In this document: piece after piece, positions 1 through 6,294 of the stretch
Numbering within the stretch: the stretch's first letter is position 1
How the letters are laid out: every line of letters starts with the position of its first letter
NCBI GenBank assembly: GCA_028872975.1
Contig: JAGWNV010000156.1
Location: forward strand, 1-6,294
Length of the DNA: 6,294 nt
From: Acidobacteriota bacterium
GTDB lineage: Bacteria; Actinomycetota; Acidimicrobiia; Acidimicrobiales; UBA8190
Reading direction: 5' to 3'
The notes under the pieces: model-generated
Told to the model about the DNA's origin: nothing
Seen by the model: the letters and a program-made list of their open reading frames with translations, nothing else
Database searches by the model: none
Position numbers and translations under genes: made by a program

Positions 1-2
1 GG

Positions 3-599
3 CTCAGCCGCCTCGACCGCAGCACCGGGAAGGTCATCCGCTACGAGAAGGCCCGGCCCGGCGAGCTGCTCCATATCGACGTGAAGAAGCTGGGCCGGGT
101 CCCCGAGGGCGGCGGCTGGAAGGTCCACGGCCGACAGATGGGCAAGCCCCGCAAGAAGAGGGGCAGCGGCTACGACTTCCTGCACGTCGCCGTCGACGAC
201 CACAGCCGCTTCGCCTATGTGGCGACCTATGGCGACGAGCGGGGCGAGACGTGTGCCCAGTTCCTGGCCGAGGCCACCGAGTTCTTCGCCGCCCACGGGA
301 TCACCGTGGAGAAGGTGATGACCGACAACGCCAAGAACTACACCCGGTCCCGCCTGTTCCAGGCCGAGCTCCGCAAGCGGACCCACCTCGTGACCAGGCC
401 ATACCGGCCCCAGACCAACGGCAAAGCCGAGCGCTTCAACCGCACCATGCTCGACGAATGGGCCTATGCCCGGCCCTATCGGACCAACGCCGAGCGTCTC
501 GCCGCCCTCCGGCTATGGCTGGAGGACTACAACTGGTCCAGAACCCACTCGGCGATCGGCAACCGCCCCCCGGCGAGCAGGCTCCCGTCAACAACGTGA
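3..599 (+). CDS. IS481-family DDE transposase, 5'-truncated by window edge, probable 3' frameshift
   Basis: Catalyses cut and strand transfer of the insertion sequence through an RNase H-fold DDE integrase core. The frame is open from the window edge, so a GTG at position 81 is almost certainly internal: the residues before it (RYEKARPGELLHID) are standard family sequence. The catalytic residues are visible: D in LLHID (codon 78-80), D in VMTDNAKNY (codon 324-326) and E in NGKAERFNR (codon 429-431), with 34 residues between the last two. The N-terminal helix-turn-helix region is outside the window. In frame, the protein ends SRLPSTT at TGA 597-599. The family-like tail NNVTGNYS lies in another frame and runs to TAG 614-616, which suggests one base was lost near 584-587. 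The element is therefore either slightly degraded or affected by a sequence error. The family call is strong. Confidence 0.88.
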   Translation, partial: LSRLDRSTGKVIRYEKARPGELLHIDVKKLGRVPEGGGWKVHGRQMGKPRKKRGSGYDFLHVAVDDHSRFAYVATYGDERGETCAQFLAEATEFFAAHGITVEKVMTDNAKNYTRSRLFQAELRKRTHLVTRPYRPQTNGKAERFNRTMLDEWAYARPYRTNAERLAALRLWLEDYNWSRTHSAIGNRPPASRLPSTT

Positions 600-611
600 C
601 TGGGAACTACA
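592..611. repeat. Candidate right terminal inverted repeat of the IS481-like element
   Basis: On the minus strand this reads TGTAGTTCCCAGTCACGTTG, starting with the TGT typical of IS481-family ends. It overlaps the 3' end of the transposase reading frame, as is common in these compact elements. The inner limit is arbitrary, because the left repeat is not in the window for comparison. Confidence 0.55.
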
Positions 612-617
612 GCTAGG
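612..617. other. Candidate IS target-site duplication, GCTAGG
   Basis: Six bases directly outside the proposed IS end fit NCTAGN, the 6-bp target described for Bordetella IS481. The CTAG core contains the gpmA stop codon (613-615, minus strand) and also the TAG (614-616) that closes the alternative transposase frame. The partner copy should lie just left of the element, outside this window. Confidence 0.5.
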
Positions 618-1368
618 TGACCGACGCCTGGCGGGCCACCGCCTCGGCGGCGGCGGCCACCTCGGCGGGGTCGCCGAGGAACCGGTCCTCGGTGACCTCG
701 AGGGCCTCGTCGAGACGGAACAGCCACGGGATCCCCGTCGGGATCTCGAGGCTCACGATCTCCTCGTCGGAGATGCCCTTCAGGTACTTGACGGCGGCCC
801 GGATGGAGTTGCCGTGGGCCACCACGAGGACCCCCGGGTGGGCGCGGAGGTCGGGGGCGATGGCGTCCTCCCAGTAGGGCACCACCCGGCGGACGACGTC
901 GGCCAGGCACTCGGTGGCGGGGAGCGCCGAGCGGGGGAGGTCGCGGTAGCGCTCGTCGCGGGCCGGATGGCGGTCGTCGCCCGGGTCGAGGACGGGCGGG
1001 GGCACGTCGTAGCTGCGCCGCCACAGCCGGACCTGGGCCTCTCCGAACTCGACGGAGGTCTCCTTCTTGTTCTTCCCCTGGAGGGCGCCGTAGTGGCGCT
1101 CGTTCAGCCGCCAGTGCCGCCGGACCGGGAGCCAGCTCCGCCCGGCCTCGTCGAGGGCCAGATTGGCGGTCCGCACCGCCCTCGTGAGGACCGAGGTGTG
1201 GACGACCCCGAGCTCGAGGCCCCCGGCCCGCTCGGCGGCGAGCTGCCGGCCGGCGCTTCGGGCCTCCTCCTCCCCTTTGGGGGTCAGGTCGACGTCGGTC
1301 CAGCCCGTGAACAGGTTCTCGGCGTTCCAGGTCGACTGGCCATGGCGGAGGAAGACCAGGTCAGGCAT
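613..1368 (-). CDS. gpmA: 2,3-bisphosphoglycerate-dependent phosphoglycerate mutase
   Basis: Interconverts 3-phosphoglycerate and 2-phosphoglycerate in glycolysis and gluconeogenesis, in the cytosol, through a phosphohistidine intermediate primed by 2,3-bisphosphoglycerate. The 251-residue length matches the dPGM family (about 250). Visible landmarks are LRHGQSTWN (residues 7-15, with R8 and catalytic H9), the R63 region (LTRAVRTA), RLNERHYGALQGKNK (87-101, with catalytic E90) and VVAHGNSIR (182-190, with the second catalytic His at 185), then TGIP at 211-214. The tail LGDPAEVAAAAEAVARQ corresponds to the usual C-terminus, so the gene is complete despite the adjoining IS. The ATG at 1366-1368 is chosen because the motif spacing matches the family and an AGGG lies 8 nt upstream (1377-1380, minus strand). 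It is transcribed divergently from dnaK. No terminator is visible between it and the convergent transposase. Confidence 0.96.
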   Translation of the reverse strand: MPDLVFLRHGQSTWNAENLFTGWTDVDLTPKGEEEARSAGRQLAAERAGGLELGVVHTSVLTRAVRTANLALDEAGRSWLPVRRHWRLNERHYGALQGKNKKETSVEFGEAQVRLWRRSYDVPPPVLDPGDDRHPARDERYRDLPRSALPATECLADVVRRVVPYWEDAIAPDLRAHPGVLVVAHGNSIRAAVKYLKGISDEEIVSLEIPTGIPWLFRLDEALEVTEDRFLGDPAEVAAAAEAVARQASVT

Positions 1369-1436
1369 GGTCTCGACCCTACTCCCGGCCCCGGTGCAAT
1401 CCCCAGCCGGCGGGAATGGGCCGGACCGGCACCGAT

Positions 1437-1457
1437 GTTGATACCAACAGGCTCAAG
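1437..1457. promoter_or_regulatory. HAIR-like operator for HspR
   Basis: The HspR-associated inverted repeat consensus is CTTGAGT-N7-ACTCAAG. This site reads GTTGATA-N7-GCTCAAG: 4 of 7 matches in the left half and 6 of 7 in the right, with exactly the expected 7-bp spacer. TTGA (1438-1441) and TCAA (1453-1456) are placed symmetrically. The presence of hspR in the same gene cluster strongly supports the call. The site lies over the -35 and spacer of the dnaK promoter, so bound HspR would block RNA polymerase. The left half is degenerate, so affinity may be moderate. Confidence 0.7.
1438..1446 (-). promoter_or_regulatory. Weak candidate extended -10 promoter for gpmA
   Basis: On the minus strand TGGTATCAA resembles an extended -10 (TGn followed by TATCAA, 4 of 6 matches). 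It would place the start about 60 nt before the gpmA ATG. No good -35 is seen. If real, it lies inside the HAIR-like site, so HspR binding could affect gpmA as well. Confidence 0.2.
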
Positions 1458-1468
1458 ATAGCTATAAT
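1438..1468 (+). promoter_or_regulatory. dnaK operon promoter, sigma70/HrdB-type
   Basis: A perfect -10 box TATAAT lies at 1463-1468. The best -35 candidate is TTGATA at 1438-1443, giving a long 19-bp spacer. Transcription would begin near 1475, leaving a leader of about 70 nt before the dnaK ATG. The -35 and spacer are covered by the HAIR-like repeat, which fits HspR repression of a vegetative promoter. A long spacer could weaken basal activity. Confidence 0.65.
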
Positions 1469-1532
1469 CACTGCAAGCAAGAAGATCCACGCCGGTGCCG
1501 CGGGGCGGGCCGGTCCGGACACCCAGGAATTC

Positions 1533-1537
1533 GGAGG
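1533..1537 (+). promoter_or_regulatory. Shine-Dalgarno site of dnaK
   Basis: A clear GGAGG lies 8 nt before ATG 1546-1548 and fixes the DnaK start. The protein then begins MPKAVGIDLGTTNS, as is usual for the family. Confidence 0.85.
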
Positions 1538-1545
1538 CAACACCC

Positions 1546-3397
<1,852 letters not shown>

Positions 3398-3401
<4 letters not shown>

Positions 3402-3967
3402 CCGGAGGGAGCTCCGAGCACGGGGACACCTCCGACGGCGCGCCCGTCGTCGGCGCCGCCCAGGAGGCGGAGGAGGCCGTCGAGCGCGACCTCGACGCCG
3501 TCCTCGACACGGCCCGGCGCGAGCGCGACGAGTACCTCGACATGCTCCGGCGCGTCCAGGCCGACTTCGAGAACTACAAGAAGCGCATGGTCCGCCAGCA
3601 GACGGACCTGCTCGAGCGGGCCGCCGAAGGGCTCGTGGGCAAGCTCCTGCCCGTCCTCGACGCCTTCGACCTGGCCCGGGCCCACCTCGAGGCCGAGGGG
3701 TCACCCGAGGGCAAGGCCCTGCTCCAGGCGGCCGGGCTCCTCTCCGACACCCTGGCCAAGGAGGGCCTCGAGCGCGTCGACGAGCGGGGGGTCGAGTTCG
3801 ACCCGACGTCCCAGGAGGCAGTCGAGCACCTGCCGGCCGATGCCGATGCCGCCGCCGCCGCCGGCGACGGCGCGCCGGGGGGCCCGGTCGTGGTCGACGT
3901 GCTCAGGGCCGGCTACCGGTACAAGGGCCGGGTGATCCGCCCGGCCATGGTGCGGGTGCAGGGCTGA
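3398..3967 (+). CDS. grpE: Nucleotide exchange factor GrpE
   Basis: Releases ADP from DnaK and so resets the Hsp70 cycle; it acts as a cytosolic dimer. The 189-residue protein has an acidic, disordered N-terminus (1-25) and a long coiled-coil helix with the signature RRVQADFENYKKR (about 51-63). A helical segment ending near KEGLERVDERGVEFDP follows, then the C-terminal beta domain VVVDVLRAGYRYKGRVIRPA (about 164-183), which contacts DnaK. A low-complexity Ala/Gly/Asp stretch (about 147-162) sits just before that domain and looks like an expanded loop. Its ATG overlaps the dnaK stop (ATGA) and no strong Shine-Dalgarno precedes it, so translational coupling to dnaK is likely. That would make an authentic dnaK frameshift damaging to grpE expression as well. 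Its stop overlaps the dnaJ start (TGATG). Confidence 0.95.
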
Positions 3968-5100
3968 TGCCCCCCCAGCGGGAGTGGCTCGAGAAGGACT
4001 ACTACGCCGTGCTCGGCGTGTCCTCGACGGCCACCGACAAGGAGATCACCCGCGCCTACCGGAAGCTGGCCAAGCAGTACCACCCCGACGCCAACCCCGG
4101 CGCCGAGGACCGGTTCAAGGAGATCTCGGCCGCCTACGACGTGCTCGGCGACGACGCCAAGCGCAAGGAGTACGACGAGGTCCGCCGGCTCGGGGCGGCG
4201 GGCATGGGCGGCTTCGGCGGGTTCCCGGGCGGCTTCGGCGGCCCCGGGGGCCAGAACATCCGCATCGAGGACCTCGGCGACCTCGGCGACCTCCTCGGGG
4301 GCCTGGGCGGGGTCTTCGGGGGCGGGGGACGGCGCCAGCGCACCGCCGGTCCCCGGCGCGGGGCCGACGTCGAGACCGAGCTGTACCTCTCCTTCGAGGA
4401 CGCCGTGCGGGGCATCACCACCGGGGTCCACGTGAAGGGCGAGGGACGCTGCCCCACCTGCTCGGGCTCGGGCGCAGCGCCGGGGACGACGCCGGTCGTC
4501 TGCCCCCGCTGCAGCGGCAAGGGCGTCCTCGACGAGCCCCAGGGGCTCTTCTCCCTGAGCCGTGTCTGCCCGGAGTGCGCCGGGCGGGGCACGAAGATCG
4601 AGAAGCCCTGCCGGACCTGCAAGGGCAGCGGGGTCACGCCCCAGACCCGGGAGGTGAAGGTCCGGATCCCCCCCGGGGTGGAGGACGGCCAGCGGATCCG
4701 GGTGAAGGGCCGGGGCGAGGCCGGACGGGCCAACGGGCCCCCCGGCGACCTCTACGTCACCGTCCACGTCGGGGCCCACCCGCTCTTCGGCCGCCGGGCC
4801 CGGAACCTCACCATCACCGTCCCCATCACCTATCCCGAAGCCGCTCTCGGCACCACCGTCACCGTGCCCACCCTGGAAGGCCAGGTGACGCTGCGCATCC
4901 CGCCCGGGACGCCGCCGGGCAAGACCTTCCGGGTGAAGGGCCGGGGCGTGCCCAGCCACGGCCGCAGCGGGCCCGGCGACCTCCTCGTCACCGTGGACCT
5001 CACCGTCCCGGCCACCCTGACCGACGAGCAGCGGGCCGCCGTCGAGGAGCTGGCCCGGGTCTCCACCGAGGTCCCCCGGGCCCATCTGGGGGTGAGCTGA
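3967..5100 (+). CDS. dnaJ: Hsp40 co-chaperone DnaJ (DnaJ1 type)
   Basis: Delivers unfolded proteins to DnaK and stimulates its ATPase. The 377 residues show the full type I layout. The J domain (about 10-70) has the HPD triad at 39-41. A Gly/Phe-rich linker (about 77-122) includes a short DLGDLGDLLGGLGG run. The zinc domain has all four CxxCxGxG-type repeats (C162/C165, C179/C182, C201/C204, C215/C218). C-terminal substrate domains contain VRIPPGVEDGQRIRVKGRG and LRIPPGTPPGKTFRVKGRG. The N-terminal lead REWLEKDYYAVLGVS resembles DnaJ1 of mycobacteria and Streptomyces, the copy normally linked to dnaK and hspR. A second DnaJ elsewhere in the genome is therefore likely (inference). The ATG overlaps the grpE stop, implying coupled translation. 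Nothing is missing from the catalytic or metal-binding set. Confidence 0.96.
   Translation: MPPQREWLEKDYYAVLGVSSTATDKEITRAYRKLAKQYHPDANPGAEDRFKEISAAYDVLGDDAKRKEYDEVRRLGAAGMGGFGGFPGGFGGPGGQNIRIEDLGDLGDLLGGLGGVFGGGGRRQRTAGPRRGADVETELYLSFEDAVRGITTGVHVKGEGRCPTCSGSGAAPGTTPVVCPRCSGKGVLDEPQGLFSLSRVCPECAGRGTKIEKPCRTCKGSGVTPQTREVKVRIPPGVEDGQRIRVKGRGEAGRANGPPGDLYVTVHVGAHPLFGRRARNLTITVPITYPEAALGTTVTVPTLEGQVTLRIPPGTPPGKTFRVKGRGVPSHGRSGPGDLLVTVDLTVPATLTDEQRAAVEELARVSTEVPRAHLGVS
5091..5096 (+). promoter_or_regulatory. Shine-Dalgarno site of hspR
   Basis: GGTGAG, inside the last codons of dnaJ, lies 5 nt before the GTG at 5102 and supports this start. The site would be translated by ribosomes finishing dnaJ. 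Confidence 0.6.
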
Positions 5101-5101
5101 C

Positions 5102-5527
5102 GTGGCCGAGGACCCGACCCGCCGCGCCCCGCCGGCGCGCCCCACCCGGACCGCCCGCGCCGTCTACGTCATCTCGGTGGCGGCCGAGCTGGCGGGAATG
5201 CACCCCCAGACCCTTCGGTTCTACGAGCGCAAGGGCCTCGTCGACCCGTCCCGGACGGGCGGGGGGAACCGCCGGTACTCCGACGAGGACATCGCCCGGC
5301 TCCGCCGCATCGCCTCCCTCACGGCCACGGGGCTGAACCTGGAGGGCGCCAGGCGCGTCCTCGAGCTCGAGCAGGAGCTCGACCGGGTACGGGCCGAGCT
5401 CGACCGGGTCCGGGCCGAGGCCCGAGAAGCCCTCGACCGGACCCACCGCTTCTACCGCCGCGATCTCATGCCGCTGCGACAGGCCACCGTCCTGTGGCGC
5501 GCCACCGGCGCCGAGCGGAAGAACTGA
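5102..5527 (+). CDS. hspR: Heat-shock repressor HspR, MerR family
   Basis: Represses the dnaK operon, and in relatives clpB, by binding HAIR operators; in Streptomyces DnaK acts as co-repressor, giving feedback. The 141-residue protein has a basic, Pro-rich N-terminal extension (1-20). A MerR-type winged helix follows: VYVISVAAELAGMHPQTLRF (21-40), YERKGLVDPSRTGGGNRRYS (41-60) and DEDIARLRRI (61-70). A coiled-coil (about 82-115) contains a perfect heptad duplication, ELDRVRA twice (92-105). No Cys-based metal or redox sensor is present, as expected for HspR rather than metal-sensing MerR proteins. The GTG start is 1 bp after the dnaJ stop. A later start would be possible but would still keep the DNA-binding domain. 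Operon position and the HAIR-like site upstream of dnaK make the identification firm. Confidence 0.93.
   Translation: MAEDPTRRAPPARPTRTARAVYVISVAAELAGMHPQTLRFYERKGLVDPSRTGGGNRRYSDEDIARLRRIASLTATGLNLEGARRVLELEQELDRVRAELDRVRAEAREALDRTHRFYRRDLMPLRQATVLWRATGAERKN
5375..5416 (+). repeat. Tandem 21-bp duplication inside hspR
   Basis: Two adjacent 21-bp units (5375-5395 and 5396-5416) differ at one position (A at 5389, C at 5410) and each encodes ELDRVRA. The unit is exactly one coiled-coil heptad, so the reading frame and helical register are kept. Confidence 0.85.
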
Positions 5528-5577
5528 CCGGGGAAACGAGACAACACCAAGAGACCGCGACCAGAGAAGAGCCACCC
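5528..5577 (+). promoter_or_regulatory. T-free hspR-clpB spacer with clpB ribosome binding site
   Basis: The 50 bases between the hspR stop and the clpB ATG contain no T. The purine run AGAGAAGAG (5563-5571) lies 6 nt before the ATG and is the likely, non-canonical, ribosome binding site. No promoter boxes, HAIR site or hairpin are visible, so clpB is probably read through from upstream. Confidence 0.55.
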
Positions 5578-6294
5578 ATGCCGATCGACCCCAACCGCTT
5601 CACCCTGAAGACCCAGGAGGCCCTGTCCTCCGCCACCGAGTTGGCCCAGGCCGGCCACCACGCCGAGGTCACCCCCGACCACCTCCTCGCCGCCCTCCTC
5701 GGCCAGCCCGAGGGCCTGGCCATGCCGCTCCTGGCGCGCGCCGGGGTGGACGTCACCCATCTCCGCAACACCGTCGCCGACCGCCTCGCTGCGCTCCCCA
5801 AGGCGTACGGCGGCGCCGGCGTCTCCCTGAGCCGGGCGGGCCGCGACGTGCTCGACGCCGCCGACGGCCTGCGGCGGGACATGGGCGACGAGTACCTGTC
5901 GGTCGAGCACCTGCTGCTGGCCATGGCCGACAGCCTCGGCGTGGGCCGCGACCAGCTCCTCGAGGCCCTGCGCCAGGTGCGCGGCAGCCACCGGGTCACC
6001 TCCCAGAACCCCGAGGAGCAGTACCAGGCCCTCGAGCGCTACGGACGCGACCTCACCGAGCTCGCCCGCCAGGGCAAGCTCGACCCCGTCATCGGCCGGG
6101 ACGAGGAGATCCGCCGGGTCGTCCAGGTGCTGTCGCGCCGCACCAAGAACAATCCCGTGCTCATCGGAGAGCCCGGAGTCGGCAAGACCGCCATCGTGGA
6201 AGGCCTGGCCCGCCGGATCGTCGAGGGCGACGTCCCCGAGAGCCTCCGCAACAAGAAGGTGGTGGCCCTCGACCTCTCGGCCATGGTGGCCGGC
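5578..6294 (+). CDS. clpB: Hsp100 disaggregase ClpB, N-terminal 239 residues, cut by window edge
   Basis: Hexameric AAA+ unfoldase that threads aggregated proteins through its pore and passes them to DnaK/DnaJ/GrpE. The frame is open to the window end. The N-terminal Clp repeat domain is at about 1-140 (start MPIDPNRFTLKTQEAL; second repeat near YLSVEHLLLAMADS). Next comes the conserved linker QNPEEQYQALERYGRDLTEL (143-162), then the start of the first AAA+ module: GKLDPVIGRDEEIRRV and Walker A GEPGVGKT (197-204, K203). The order and spacing match full-length ClpB, including the N domain. The missing part should hold the rest of AAA1, the coiled-coil M domain and AAA2. The M domain would separate ClpB from ClpC, but the linker wording and the DnaK-operon setting already favour ClpB. 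It starts 50 bp after hspR and is probably co-transcribed under HspR control. Confidence 0.93.
   Translation, partial: MPIDPNRFTLKTQEALSSATELAQAGHHAEVTPDHLLAALLGQPEGLAMPLLARAGVDVTHLRNTVADRLAALPKAYGGAGVSLSRAGRDVLDAADGLRRDMGDEYLSVEHLLLAMADSLGVGRDQLLEALRQVRGSHRVTSQNPEEQYQALERYGRDLTELARQGKLDPVIGRDEEIRRVVQVLSRRTKNNPVLIGEPGVGKTAIVEGLARRIVEGDVPESLRNKKVVALDLSAMVAG

Larger units (their letters stand above)
1..611 (+). mobile_element. IS481-family insertion sequence, right-hand part only
   Basis: This is the 3' portion of an insertion sequence; the left end and transposase N-terminus lie before the window. It is assigned to IS481 from the encoded DDE transposase (HIDVKKLGR, DDHSRFAY, TDNAKNY and QTNGKAERFNRTM motifs). 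The proposed right boundary is position 611. Read on the minus strand from there, the end is TGTAGTTCCCAGTCACGTTG, and IS481-family ends typically begin with TGT. The next six bases, GCTAGG, fit the NCTAGN target consensus known for Bordetella IS481. The boundary is inferred, because the matching left inverted repeat and second target copy cannot be seen. The neighbouring mutase gene is complete, so the insertion did not disrupt it. Confidence 0.8.
1369..1545. other. Divergent gpmA/dnaK intergenic region
   Basis: These 177 bp carry the control signals of both genes. An AT-richer island (about 1435-1485) stands out from GC-rich flanks and contains the dnaK promoter and the HAIR-like operator. 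The two flanks carry GGGCCGGACCGG (1418-1429) and GGGCCGGTCCGG (1507-1518), which are near-palindromic and may be chance in DNA this rich in GC. I see no small ORF and no CIRCE element. Confidence 0.7.

Noticed and set aside
81..599. Transposase starting at GTG 81 as a complete 172-residue gene
   Set aside because: The frame stays open to the window edge and the upstream residues include family sequence and the first catalytic Asp (codon 78-80), so the gene continues to the left.
660..679. Perfect hairpin, 8-bp arms CCTCGGCG/CGCCGAGG with a GGGT loop, near the gpmA 3' end
   Set aside because: It lies inside gpmA codons about 45 bp before the stop and has no following U-run on either strand, so I do not call it a terminator. 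It probably reflects GC-rich codon use.
466..1461. Plus-strand open frame running through the gpmA region
   Set aside because: It lies opposite a complete, motif-verified phosphoglycerate mutase and has no protein-like features of its own.
1369..1545. CIRCE element (TTAGCACTC-N9-GAGTGCTAA) for HrcA
   Set aside because: No matching half-sites occur here. The HAIR-like repeat and the linked hspR explain regulation instead.
4265..4325. Short repeats encoding DLGDLGDLLGGLGG in dnaJ
   Set aside because: This is ordinary variation of the Gly-rich linker that follows the J domain, not an independent element.

Overview
The window is high-GC actinobacterial DNA carrying a classic protein-quality-control locus, with the 3' part of an insertion sequence at its left edge. 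The actinobacterial assignment rests on four things: the dnaK-grpE-dnaJ-hspR gene order; a DnaJ1-type J protein whose N-terminus reads REWLEKDYYAVLGVS; a short Gram-positive-type DnaK nucleotide-binding domain; and a HAIR-like HspR operator instead of CIRCE. A deep-branching class such as Acidimicrobiia is possible, but the sequence alone does not prove it.

Layout. Positions 1-611 are the right-hand part of an IS481-family element with a DDE transposase on the plus strand; its left end lies outside the window. The element ends exactly at GCTAGG (612-617), which fits the NCTAGN target known for Bordetella IS481, and this target contains the stop codon of the next gene. Positions 613-1368 (minus strand) hold an intact 2,3-bisphosphoglycerate-dependent phosphoglycerate mutase. 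A 177-bp divergent intergenic region (1369-1545) has a perfect TATAAT box and a HAIR-like inverted repeat. From 1546 to the window end runs a tightly packed plus-strand cluster: dnaK (apparent 1-nt deletion near 1886), grpE, dnaJ, hspR and the first 239 codons of clpB. Start and stop codons overlap at dnaK/grpE (ATGA) and grpE/dnaJ (TGATG). dnaJ and hspR are 1 bp apart, and a T-free 50-bp spacer precedes clpB.

How the genes work together. DnaK, DnaJ and GrpE form the ATP-driven Hsp70 refolding cycle. ClpB is the Hsp100 disaggregase that hands substrates to it. HspR is the MerR-family repressor that, with DnaK as co-repressor in Streptomyces, shuts off its own operon through HAIR sites. The operator found here overlaps the dnaK promoter, so the locus looks like a self-contained chaperone feedback circuit. 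The phosphoglycerate mutase is a housekeeping glycolytic gene that shares the intergenic region.

No previously undescribed system is visible. The points most worth a second look are the IS end at CTAG inside the gpmA stop codon, an IS transposase whose expected frame takes its stop from the target site, two apparent single-base deletions of the same type (transposase tail and dnaK), and the promoter/HAIR overlap.
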